Source of the DNA: an uncultured Clostridia bacterium
Lineage (GTDB): Bacteria > Bacillota > Clostridia > Christensenellales > Borkfalkiaceae
Direction: 5' to 3'
DNA: 44,697 bases
NCBI GenBank assembly: GCA_947570625.1
Contig: CANOUP010000016.1
Coordinates: 1-44,697, forward strand
Shown: positions 23,657-32,406 of the stretch, one piece after another
Layout of the letters: each line of letters starts with the position of its first letter
How positions within the stretch are numbered: the first letter of the stretch is position 1
Position numbers and translations under genes: made by a program
Notes under the pieces: generated by a model
Told to the model about the DNA's origin: nothing
The model's input: only the letters and a program-made list of their open reading frames with translations
Databases searched by the model: none

Positions 23657-26600
23657 TTATGCCTGCGCACCGTACAGCGCTATGCCTGCTATACCGCAGT
23701 TGGATGTGCTTAACTTGCGCGTCATAAGCGTAAGCGTGGTTTCGCCGGTTACGTCTATGTCGAATATAACTTCTTTCGCGACGCTCTGATTTCCTACCTT
23801 ACCTACCGATTCCGTATTCAGAACTCTGCCGTCCGCGTTCTTGACGCATACGAAGTAATCTGCATTCCAGCCCGTAACGTAGAGGGCGATTTTCTTGACG
23901 TCAGCCGTTACTTTTACCTGAACGGAAACGTATTCAAGACTGTGTTTGAATGAGTGCTCGGTCTGCGTTTCGCTGAGTTTGAAACTACCCTTGTAATCGG
24001 TTGCGGTGCCGGGTTCCTTGCCCTGCGCAACGGTATCGGTGAGAATAAGTTCTCCGCCCTCTTTCTCGTAATCGGTTTCGCCGAACGTAGCCCAGTCGAG
24101 AATATTTTCTGCCGTGAAATCGTAAATTCCGCCGTCGACGTTGTTGACCGTCTTTTTAAGATTGATTTCCGTCTGCGCGGAAACGTCTACTATTGCTATT
24201 GCGTTGAGCCTGCAATTGTTACCCGTAAGAGCTTCTATTTTAAGAGTGAGCACCTTTTCTTCTTCCGTGCTCAGTCTGAACGCGACGAGTTTGTTTATAC
24301 CGTCGTTGGTTCTTTCGAACACTGCGGAGTTAAGCTCTTCTTCGCCGTTCCACAGCGACGTCTTGTTCTTGGACTGCCATACGCCCGTATATACGCGTAT
24401 TTCGTGTTCGCCTGCGGGAACGGTTATGTCGAAGGAGTACGACGAACCCCAGCTGTATTTATGGAACGCGCCGTCTACCGCCGCATTTTCCTTGGGACCT
24501 GAGCTTCCCGCAAACCAGAATTTTACCGTACTGTTCGGGTCGCCTCCCTTACCGTCCGTGTTGCCTTCGATAAGGTCTTTTTCGCCCGCTTCCGCGTCCA
24601 CTGCTTTGGGATTGATTTCGTTGTAGAGGTAATGTTCCCAGTAAACTATATCTTCCGAAGTCAAATCGATGACCTGACCCGCGGTTTCCTCTTCCCTGAC
24701 CTGCGTTTCAATCGAAATGACTTTAACAGTCACGGTGAGTTCGCTTCCGTCAACGGTTACGGTTATCACAGCCGTGCCTATTTTTTCCGCGGTTACAAGT
24801 CCGTTTGCGTCTATCGTCGCGACTTCTTCGTTATCGCTTGCATAAGTCGCGCTGATTTGCGCGCCCTCGGGGTCGGATGCGACTTCTATCTGATGCGTCG
24901 CGCCGACGGTCAGAGTCGCGTCGGGTGCTTTGACGATATAAGTGTATCCCACTTCTACCGTGAAATAGCGCACCCTGCCGTCTGCGGTAACTTTAACTAC
25001 CGCCGTGCCGACCTTCTTGCCCGTGATTTTGCCGTTTGCGTCAAGCTCGATAATTTCGTCTCCGCCTTCGGCTATTTCATAAGTTACGCCCTCGGTTAAG
25101 GGGTTGCCGTCCTTGTTAAGAACGACCGTCGTTTCGCCTTCGGGGATAATGCGCGCCGACTTCTTTGCAAGCTGGTACACGCTTCCCGATACGGATACGC
25201 CCGCAAGGGAGATACAGGAATGAGGAGCGTTGCCGTTGTCGTTAATCATAACGGCTTCGATTGTAATTTCGGTATCTTCTTCTACGTTTACGCCGAACGA
25301 TACGCGCTGTGCGTTGTGCGCGCCCGTATTGTCGAACGTCGCCTTAGCTATAACGGTTTCGCCGTTCTTCAAGCTAACCTGCCCTACAAGGTTGTATCCG
25401 CCCGTGTAGACGTTGATTACGGAGTCGCCCGCAAACACTTTGATTTTGAGAGTGATGACTTTGTCTTGCTGGTTGACTGCGAAGGCTTTCGTGCCCGCGT
25501 CGCCGTTCCATCCGCCGTCGGGAGTGGTATGAGCGTCTTTTGCGCACTGACCGCAATCGCAGGTCGCGCCCGTTGCACCGCCGTGCCATGCAAGGAAGGC
25601 GGGATAGTCGGAGAGGTAATTTCCGTTAACTTCCGACGTGCGCGTAATTATATCTTCTTCTGCGTTTACATACTGTTTGTGGTTAATTTCACCGTTTGCA
25701 ATGTACTGTTCCCAGTACTCCGCGCCCTGTGTTAAGTCTATGGGGTTGTTCTTGTCTTTTTCAAGCTTGTCGACCGTAACCGTTGCGTTGACCGCGTTTA
25801 CGGTAATATCGCAGTAAAGCTCGTTTCCGTCGACCGTTGCTTTAACCCTTGCGGTACCTTCTTTAAGCGCCGTTACTTTGCCGTTATCAAGCGAAATAAC
25901 TTCTTCGCCTTCGACAAGCTCGTAAACGGCTTCGCTTGTACTGCCTTCGGGGTCGGACGTCACCGCGAGAGTATACTCGCCGTTGACGTGAAGTTGAAGG
26001 ACTTTAAGCATATTGTAGCTGTAACCTACGTTGACTGTTACGAAACGTACTCTGCCTTCGATGGTAACTTTGATTACCGCCTCGCCGAGTTCGAGTCCGC
26101 GGATAAGTCCGTTTTCGTCTACTTCTACTACGTTCATACCCTCTTCAACCGTATAGGTTACGCCTTGGGTTACGGGTTCGCCGTTTTTAAGCGCGTTAAT
26201 CTGAGAAGTGCCACCCGGTATTACGCGTACGGAATTGTTTTCGACCGCATACGTGTCGCTTCCCGAAACGCTTGCGCCGACAAGCGAGATAAAGCTGTTG
26301 TCAGCCGTGGGGTTGGTAAGAGTGAGAACGATATAAATTTCCGTCGCTTCTTCAACGTCCAGACCGAACGTAAGCATATTGCGCGTCATAATTTCGTCGT
26401 TGCGGATTACGTACTGCGCGATAGCCGTTTCGCCGTTGTAAAGCGTTACGGTGTTGGTGCCCTTGAATACGCCCGTGAACAGTCTTATCTGCGACTGTCC
26501 CGCGAACACTTTGACTTTAAGCTGAACCTTGACGCCGTTGTCGCCGATTTCCCTGATGGGAACGGTCGTGCCTTCCGACCAGCCGTCGGGTTTGGAGGGC

Positions 26601-28102
26601 TTGGCGCAGTTTTTGTCGCCGTCCGTCCATACGAGTTTTGCGTAGTCGGCGAAGTATCCGAGCGTGCCCGCAACGAGGTACTCTCGTTCGATTATATCCT
26701 CTTCGGGAGTTGCAAGCGCCTTGTGGTTGATTTCGTTCTTTATATAGTTTTCCCAGTAAGCTATGTCTGCGCCCGAAAGATTAATCTTGTCGGTAGTTGC
26801 CAAATCGGTATTTTCAACGGTTGCGTTTACGCTGTTAACAAGCACGTCGGTGTACATAACCTTTTCGCCTGCGGTAACCTTAACTTTCGCCGCGCCGTTT
26901 TTAAGGGCGGTTATCGTTTTGCCGTCCGAACCGAGTTCGATAACGTCCTTGCCCTCGGTTATTTCGTATGCAACCTGCAAATCGGGGTTTGCGGGCGCGC
27001 AAGTGACTTCTATTACGTGCGTTCCGCCTACGTGAAGCTGAACGTTCTTTTCCGCTTCCACAACCGCGTTAACGGTTACGGTGCAGGTGCCGACTGTTGT
27101 TTCGCCGTCTTTAACGGTAATTACCGCAGTTCCGACGCCGACGATGGTTATATTTCCTTCTTCGTCAACCGTGATAACGGTATTATTATCAAGTACGTAA
27201 GAAATATCGATTTCTTTAACGGGCGTAACCGTTACGGGAAGTTTGGCATCTTCTTCGCCGTAATCGAGCGTAAGGGTCTTTTCGAAGTTATAAACGTATT
27301 CGAATACAGTTACTTTACAGGTTGCAACCACTTTGCCGTCGACCTTGGCGTTTATGTCCGCATTGCCCACTCCTGCGGTAGTTACAAGCCCTTCTTCGTC
27401 AACGCTCGCGACTCCGCCGTCGGTCGTTTCCCATACGACGGTAAGGTTCTCGATTTCGGGCTCGACCGTAAGTTCGAGTTGGAAATTTTCACCGTTTTCG
27501 AGGTTGAGTTTTGTTTCGTTGAGCGTGTACGTATAGAGCACGGGGGCGGGTTCAACTGTTACGGCGCAGGTAAGTTCCTTGCCGTCGACTACGGCTTTAA
27601 CCGTCGCCGTACCTTCCTTGACCGCAGTTACAAGTCCCGTTTCCGAAACGGTCGCGACCGCGTGGTCGGACGACGTCCAGGTTACGCTGAGCGCCTTTTC
27701 GGGCTCGGAGGTAACGCTTAATTGAAGAGTCGACTCTTCTTCGAGCGTCGCGCTCGTATGGCTGATTTTGTATGTATACTGCTGTTCGGGCTTTGCCTTT
27801 ACGGTAAGCGCGCATTTAAGCTCGTTGCCGTCCGCCTTAGCCGTGATTTCCGCGCTTCCTTCCTTGACCGCCGTTACAAGTCCCGTTTCCGAAACGGTTG
27901 CAACCGCATCGTCCGACGACGACCATTCGACGGTAAATTCCTTGTCGGATGTGGAAGTCACGTTAAGCTGTAAAGTTTCGCCGACCGTAATTTCCGCAGT
28001 TTCTTTGTCAATCGAGTACTGGGCTTTCGCGCACGCCGCAATAGGTATGCACAGAGCCAATATCGCGACGAGTAACACCGCAATGAGTTTTGACTTCTTC
28101 AT
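23657..28102 (-). CDS. Giant surface lipoprotein: nine Ig-like domains and four repeat modules
   Basis: 1481 residues. Lipobox IAAC (Cys24). Nine BIG2-type Ig-like domains of 70-80 residues (ends at about 103, 188, 268, 346, 424, 698, 769, 1056, 1128), each with the ATV/GLVTA/G-A-V-V-signature. Four copies of a larger module lie at about 425-622, 770-980, 1129-1306 and 1307-1481. These share an opening I-N/D-L-T...YWE or DW, an E-I-N-H/P-K segment, an LYTGVW-like strand and a closing SLAGVSVSG-like strand. The second copy has an inserted CDCGQC...H. No catalytic motif or sortase signal is seen. It is probably a binding or spacer scaffold for the locus. AAAGGGG precedes the ATG; the secreted GH31 lies 49 bases upstream. 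Confidence 0.8.
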   Translation of the reverse strand: MKKSKLIAVLLVAILALCIPIAACAKAQYSIDKETAEITVGETLQLNVTSTSDKEFTVEWSSSDDAVATVSETGLVTAVKEGSAEITAKADGNELKCALTVKAKPEQQYTYKISHTSATLEEESTLQLSVTSEPEKALSVTWTSSDHAVATVSETGLVTAVKEGTATVKAVVDGKELTCAVTVEPAPVLYTYTLNETKLNLENGENFQLELTVEPEIENLTVVWETTDGGVASVDEEGLVTTAGVGNADINAKVDGKVVATCKVTVFEYVYNFEKTLTLDYGEEDAKLPVTVTPVKEIDISYVLDNNTVITVDEEGNITIVGVGTAVITVKDGETTVGTCTVTVNAVVEAEKNVQLHVGGTHVIEVTCAPANPDLQVAYEITEGKDVIELGSDGKTITALKNGAAKVKVTAGEKVMYTDVLVNSVNATVENTDLATTDKINLSGADIAYWENYIKNEINHKALATPEEDIIEREYLVAGTLGYFADYAKLVWTDGDKNCAKPSKPDGWSEGTTVPIREIGDNGVKVQLKVKVFAGQSQIRLFTGVFKGTNTVTLYNGETAIAQYVIRNDEIMTRNMLTFGLDVEEATEIYIVLTLTNPTADNSFISLVGASVSGSDTYAVENNSVRVIPGGTSQINALKNGEPVTQGVTYTVEEGMNVVEVDENGLIRGLELGEAVIKVTIEGRVRFVTVNVGYSYNMLKVLQLHVNGEYTLAVTSDPEGSTSEAVYELVEGEEVISLDNGKVTALKEGTARVKATVDGNELYCDITVNAVNATVTVDKLEKDKNNPIDLTQGAEYWEQYIANGEINHKQYVNAEEDIITRTSEVNGNYLSDYPAFLAWHGGATGATCDCGQCAKDAHTTPDGGWNGDAGTKAFAVNQQDKVITLKIKVFAGDSVINVYTGGYNLVGQVSLKNGETVIAKATFDNTGAHNAQRVSFGVNVEEDTEITIEAVMINDNGNAPHSCISLAGVSVSGSVYQLAKKSARIIPEGETTVVLNKDGNPLTEGVTYEIAEGGDEIIELDANGKITGKKVGTAVVKVTADGRVRYFTVEVGYTYIVKAPDATLTVGATHQIEVASDPEGAQISATYASDNEEVATIDANGLVTAEKIGTAVITVTVDGSELTVTVKVISIETQVREEETAGQVIDLTSEDIVYWEHYLYNEINPKAVDAEAGEKDLIEGNTDGKGGDPNSTVKFWFAGSSGPKENAAVDGAFHKYSWGSSYSFDITVPAGEHEIRVYTGVWQSKNKTSLWNGEEELNSAVFERTNDGINKLVAFRLSTEEEKVLTLKIEALTGNNCRLNAIAIVDVSAQTEINLKKTVNNVDGGIYDFTAENILDWATFGETDYEKEGGELILTDTVAQGKEPGTATDYKGSFKLSETQTEHSFKHSLEYVSVQVKVTADVKKIALYVTGWNADYFVCVKNADGRVLNTESVGKVGNQSVAKEVIFDIDVTGETTLTLMTRKLSTSNCGIAGIALYGAQA
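27614..27898 (-). repeat. Near-identical DNA repeats in the first two Ig domains
   Basis: Positions 27614-27652 and 27860-27898 are almost identical, 246 bases (82 codons) apart, and encode the shared VSETGLVTAVKEG segment. This suggests a recent domain duplication or gene conversion within the gene. Confidence 0.7.
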
Positions 28103-28151
28103 AAATATCCCCTTTATTATTTTTTACGGTAACTACCGCTTTTTCCTTAAT

Positions 28152-31100
28152 CTAAGACTTAACGCCTAAAACCTGTATGCCCGTCAGCGAAACGTTGCCG
28201 TCGCCGCCGCCTGTGCGCTCTATCTTAATGTTCAGTACTGTTTCTATTTCGGAGTTGACTTCTATCTCGACCGCCTTGCAGACGGAAGCGTCGCCCGCCG
28301 CGAAGGGTCTTAACGTGCACAATTTCGTGCCTTGGCTGTTGTATACTATAACGGTGTTGGTCGCCTTCCATACGCCCGTGTACAGGATAATCTTTTTGGT
28401 GTTCGCGTCCACTCTGACGGAAAGCTGTATATCGCCGAACGAACAAGTGCCGTGCGTCGTTCCGTGGGCGGGGTCGTAACCGTCGTACACGATTGAATCG
28501 CTGTTTTCAATCTGTTCGCCGTCCGACCATACAAAGCCCGCCTTGTAATCGTAGAACGCCTGACCGTTGGTGAAGGAAACCTTCTCTATGCTGTCGCCTC
28601 CGTCTTTGGAAACGTAGGGACCTTCCTCGGTTGCGCCGTAGTGTCGCCAATCGAGTACTTCAAGCTCTTCCTCCGCCGTAGTCGTAAGGTTTACCGTCGT
28701 AGAAACGATTATTTCCTCTGCCGTGACGCTTGCCGAAACTTTCGAGTAGTCAACGTATACGGGGTCTTTTACTTCGTCCGTTACGTATACCGAGCTAATC
28801 CAGACTTTCGAGAACGTTCCAGTTCCGTCGGGTTTGCTTGCAACCACCGCATAAGTTACGTATATTTCGCTTTCGGCTTCGCCCTGTGCGGAAATTACTA
28901 TGCGGTTGCGGAACACGCCGTTCAGGTCGCCGAACGTAACCGTTCTCGCGTTGCCCGCCCTGTCGCGCACGGTAAGTTTTACGGTGCACTGTTCTCCGCC
29001 GAGGTTGAGCACGTAGAAACGGCGGGTTGTGTCAACCTTTAAGTTAAGGCTGAAATCCTTGTAAGAGATAAGCCCGGAAGCCACTCCCTTTATGTTTTCG
29101 TAAACGCCGGCGCCGTCCGACCATACCGTGTATATGTACGAGTTGGAAAGAAGGGAACAGGTCGAGTACGAACCGAGGTCGCCTATAAGCGATTTTTCGG
29201 TATTCTTGCGCGCAACGGTTGTAACGTCCTCCGCGCCGAAGTATGCCCAGTCTATGTTGCCCGCTTCCGTAAGGTTGAGGGAATCTCCGCTTTCGCCGAT
29301 TTCGATGTCGACGTCCGTCTTGCTTGCGTCGTATTCGGGCGCGTCGGGAGAAGTAATGTCTTTCGTAAAGCCGAATACTATTTCCTGCTTTTCGTAGACG
29401 TTGCCCGAGAAGTTGAACTGGTAGATGTTTCCGTCAAGCGCCGCGCCTTCGAACGCGAAGGGCGAAGCGTCGTCCGTCTGCTTGAAGCTGAGAAGTCCTT
29501 CGGTAACGGTCTTGCCGTTAAGTTTCAGGGTTTTCAGCGAACCCCATTCGGGATTGTAATGTATGCGCACCGTCCAGTTGCGGGTATCGAAAGCCCTTGC
29601 GCCGTCGAAAGCGCCCTCGGCGGGATTTACCGTAACGGTGATTTTGCCGTCCGCATAATCGCTGGTTATCAGCGTGTTGCGGTACTTGCCGTGTTTGTAA
29701 GCCTGAGTATTTGTGTCGTCCTCGTAAAGGTTGGTCTTTGTGGATTCCTTGCCGGCGTAGATATCCAGCGCCATCTTGCTCCAATCCTTTGCCGAGGTGT
29801 TAACCATATTCTCCGCAAGCGCAAAAACCGCGCCTTCGCGTACGAATATGGGAGAAGTCGTAATTCCGTGGGAAACGGTTATGGTCTGGGGACCCGTGAA
29901 GCGTTCGCCCGTCCACACGTCAACCCACGTACCGTCGGGTATGAACACCGTTCTCGTGTTGGGCATCATTTCGCCGTCTTCGTTGCGTTCGCCGTAGTAC
30001 ATATATATATGCGCTCCGCCGTAGTCCTCGCGGTATTCCACCTTCAAGTTGTGCGTCGTGCCCTGGGTGTAATAAGGCGTGTAAAGAAGGGTGTCGTACA
30101 CGTCCCAGCCGTCCACGACGAGCTGGCCGTCGACCCATACTCTAACGCCGTCGTCGGCGAAGAAGCAAAGTCTTGCATCTCTCGTTCCGCGTACGGTGAA
30201 TACGCCTTCCCAGCGGACTGAGAACAGGTCTGCGCCCATTCCTTCCGCTCCGCCGTTTTCCCAGTTGAAGAAAATGGTTTCGTCTGTTTTGGTTTTGTAA
30301 ACGTTTTTAAGGTCGTTGCCGTTGAAGTACGTCGCTTTCAATCCCGGCTGGAAGTCGGGGGTTTGAAGCCAGGTTACGGGCACCTTTTCAAGCTGTTCCG
30401 CCGAATCGAGGGGCGCGATTAAAATATTGTCGCCCAGCATATACTGGTCGTTGCGCGAAGCTTCGGCGTACTGCGGATACATTATGTCCGTACGGCGCAT
30501 AATGGGCAGACCCGTATCGTAATTCTCGCGCGCCAGCGAGTAGTACAGCGGAAGCAGGCGGTAGCGCATGTCGACGTATTCGTGAACGACTTCTTCCGCC
30601 GTTTCGCCGAACAGCCAGGGCATACGTCCGTCCTGTCCTATCTGGTCAACGTTGGTGCAGTGAACACGGCATATCGTAGAAAGCGCGCCGTATTGAAGCC
30701 ATCTTATGTACATATCGTTTGAAACGGCCGCCGTGTGTCCGCCGAGGTCGGAAGACATATAAGGAAGTCCCACTTCCGCGCCGCCGAATACCGTCGCGTA
30801 AATTTCCTGCGAGAGCGCGGTGGTATCCGTTCCTATATCGCCCGTCCACTGTATGGAATATTTGTGCGCCGATATGTCTGACGCGTACATCCACTTGCCG
30901 TGAAGACAGCCGTCTACGTTGCCCATTATGAGGGCGCGTTTAGCGTACTCGTTCAAATCGGTAATGCTTTCGAGGTATTCGTTTGTTACCCACTGGAAAG
31001 CATACATACCGAACGCGTATACCGAAATGTCGGGGTCGACCTTATTGAGCGAAACCGACCAGTTTCTGTCGTACCACCAGTAGTCGAGTCCGAGCGAAAG

Positions 31101-32249
31101 TATCATGGTAAGCTTCTGGTCGCGGTAGCCTACTTCATCTTTGTCGAGTATGTTGCCCGTGCCTTTGACGGGTTCCGGATGGTCGTTGAACATTATGTTT
31201 ACGCCGAGCTCGTGGCACTGGTCCAAAAACTCCCTCATATTGGGGAAGAGCTCGGTATTGACTTCGTAGCCGACGCCGTCGATGCCGTTATCCGAGTGCC
31301 AGTCCTTGTCTATGACAAGCACGTCGAGGCTGTAACCCCTGTCGGTGTAGTCCTTAATCTGTTGCAGCGCCGTTTCGCTGGAATACGCAACCCAACGGCT
31401 GTCCCAGTATCCGAGCATTTGCAGGGATACCATTTCGCTCTTGCCGGTAAGGTTTACGTAGTCCTGACAGAACTGTTTGTAATCTCCGTCGGGGAGGAAT
31501 ACGAAACAGTCGTCGGCGTCGTTGTTGAAATCCCAGCCCTGCAAGGGGTCGTTGGATGCGGCGTTATAGCTGTAACCGTAGTCGGAAGGTACGATACGGG
31601 GGCTGTCGGTGAAGTACCAGCTTTTAAGCTCGTCGGAAGGACTGGGCAGGTAAACGTTGGAAGTCGTTTCGCCCTGATACTCCCACAGCAGATTTTCGCC
31701 CTCGGCAGACGTTACGTAAACGCCTTTAAGCGTGGTAGCGCCCTCGGGAATATATACCTTGTAATTTTCGGTTGTAATTACGTTGTGCTGACCGGACACG
31801 GACTGAGTGTGCTCGGGCACTTCCCAGTCGGTGCGGTTGGATATGTAATATGTATTTCTGTTTTCGAAGCCCTTTGCGCCCTTGACCTCTATGCGGATAA
31901 GCGTATCCGAAAGCAGTCCGACGCGCACGTTGCCGTAGGTAACGTACATTTCGGGCGAGTGGTTCTTTGCGCACTTGGTTTTACAAACTTCTTCAAGGCA
32001 GTCGCTCGTGCACAGACCGCATATTTCGCAGGCGCTGTAACAGTAATGCGCTTCCTGGGTATTGTGGTTGCCCGGACATTTTTCCGCGCAGATTTCGTCC
32101 TCGCACTCGCTCATGCAAAGCCCGCACACGGCGCACACGTCTTTGCAAACGTGCGTTTCCGCGCATGCGACGGCAAGCGAAAGCGACAGCACAAGAACAA
32201 GAATCAACGCAATAATGATATTGCGTCTGCAAGTGTTAGAAAATGACAT
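28152..32249 (-). CDS. Secreted multidomain GH31 with Cys-rich repeats
   Basis: 1365 residues from ATG 32249, chosen because GGAGGG lies just before it (a TTG at 32261 does not have one). Signal segment 10-29, possible lipid attachment at Cys29 (AVAC). Residues 33-97 hold two cysteine-rich repeats with identical spacing. GH31 N-domain about 100-270, barrel 275-600 with Asp394 in WWYDRNW and Asp471 in QWTGD. The C-domain carries a PA14 insert (about 635-755; DDGVRVWVDG). Two copies of the module also found in the 1481-residue protein lie at about 985-1165 and 1180-1365. It is a paralogue of the cytoplasmic GH31 at 5158, so polymer and oligomer stages use the same chemistry. First gene of the long operon. 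Confidence 0.88.
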   Translation of the reverse strand: MSFSNTCRRNIIIALILVLVLSLSLAVACAETHVCKDVCAVCGLCMSECEDEICAEKCPGNHNTQEAHYCYSACEICGLCTSDCLEEVCKTKCAKNHSPEMYVTYGNVRVGLLSDTLIRIEVKGAKGFENRNTYYISNRTDWEVPEHTQSVSGQHNVITTENYKVYIPEGATTLKGVYVTSAEGENLLWEYQGETTSNVYLPSPSDELKSWYFTDSPRIVPSDYGYSYNAASNDPLQGWDFNNDADDCFVFLPDGDYKQFCQDYVNLTGKSEMVSLQMLGYWDSRWVAYSSETALQQIKDYTDRGYSLDVLVIDKDWHSDNGIDGVGYEVNTELFPNMREFLDQCHELGVNIMFNDHPEPVKGTGNILDKDEVGYRDQKLTMILSLGLDYWWYDRNWSVSLNKVDPDISVYAFGMYAFQWVTNEYLESITDLNEYAKRALIMGNVDGCLHGKWMYASDISAHKYSIQWTGDIGTDTTALSQEIYATVFGGAEVGLPYMSSDLGGHTAAVSNDMYIRWLQYGALSTICRVHCTNVDQIGQDGRMPWLFGETAEEVVHEYVDMRYRLLPLYYSLARENYDTGLPIMRRTDIMYPQYAEASRNDQYMLGDNILIAPLDSAEQLEKVPVTWLQTPDFQPGLKATYFNGNDLKNVYKTKTDETIFFNWENGGAEGMGADLFSVRWEGVFTVRGTRDARLCFFADDGVRVWVDGQLVVDGWDVYDTLLYTPYYTQGTTHNLKVEYREDYGGAHIYMYYGERNEDGEMMPNTRTVFIPDGTWVDVWTGERFTGPQTITVSHGITTSPIFVREGAVFALAENMVNTSAKDWSKMALDIYAGKESTKTNLYEDDTNTQAYKHGKYRNTLITSDYADGKITVTVNPAEGAFDGARAFDTRNWTVRIHYNPEWGSLKTLKLNGKTVTEGLLSFKQTDDASPFAFEGAALDGNIYQFNFSGNVYEKQEIVFGFTKDITSPDAPEYDASKTDVDIEIGESGDSLNLTEAGNIDWAYFGAEDVTTVARKNTEKSLIGDLGSYSTCSLLSNSYIYTVWSDGAGVYENIKGVASGLISYKDFSLNLKVDTTRRFYVLNLGGEQCTVKLTVRDRAGNARTVTFGDLNGVFRNRIVISAQGEAESEIYVTYAVVASKPDGTGTFSKVWISSVYVTDEVKDPVYVDYSKVSASVTAEEIIVSTTVNLTTTAEEELEVLDWRHYGATEEGPYVSKDGGDSIEKVSFTNGQAFYDYKAGFVWSDGEQIENSDSIVYDGYDPAHGTTHGTCSFGDIQLSVRVDANTKKIILYTGVWKATNTVIVYNSQGTKLCTLRPFAAGDASVCKAVEIEVNSEIETVLNIKIERTGGGDGNVSLTGIQVLGVKS

Positions 32250-32264
32250 TTCTCCCTCCAATGA

Positions 32265-32281
32265 TTGAAAATGAGTTTCAA
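32265..32281. promoter_or_regulatory. Inverted repeat, candidate operator
   Basis: TTGAAA (32265-32270) and TTTCAA (32276-32281) flank ATGAG. It lies in the predicted 5' leader of the secreted GH31 gene, 16-32 bases from its start codon. It resembles a cre box in outline but lacks the central CG, so a dedicated regulator is more likely. Confidence 0.4.
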
Positions 32282-32286
32282 ATATC

Positions 32287-32315
32287 TTGACATCAGTTCA
32301 CATTATCATTATAAT
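32287..32315 (+). promoter_or_regulatory. Consensus promoter of the second AraC gene
   Basis: TTGACA (32287-32292), 17 bases, TATAAT (32310-32315), giving a leader of about 85 bases to the ATG at 32407. It overlaps the opposing promoter of the sugar operon. Confidence 0.7.
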
Positions 32316-32331
32316 TATTTAAAATTGGCAA
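32302..32331 (-). promoter_or_regulatory. Probable promoter of the sugar operon
   Basis: On the minus strand TTGCCA (32326-32331), 18 bases, GATAAT (32302-32307). A TATAAT at 32308-32314 on this strand is an alternative -10. It overlaps the AraC promoter, so the two transcripts probably compete. Confidence 0.45.
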
Positions 32332-32406
32332 TTGAATAAGTTTTATTAAATAAATTATTACTATTATTAAACTTCGGACCGACTTCGCAGGAAATAAATT
32401 GCAAAA

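Noticed and set aside
23657-28102. CRISPR-like or tandem DNA repeats in the giant lipoprotein gene
   Set aside because: The repeats are protein-domain repeats at 210-260 base and longer intervals with diverged DNA, not short regular repeats with spacers.
32265-32281. Catabolite repression (cre) box
   Set aside because: TGAAAATGAGTTTCA is one base too long and lacks the central CG of the cre consensus, so I call it only a generic inverted repeat.
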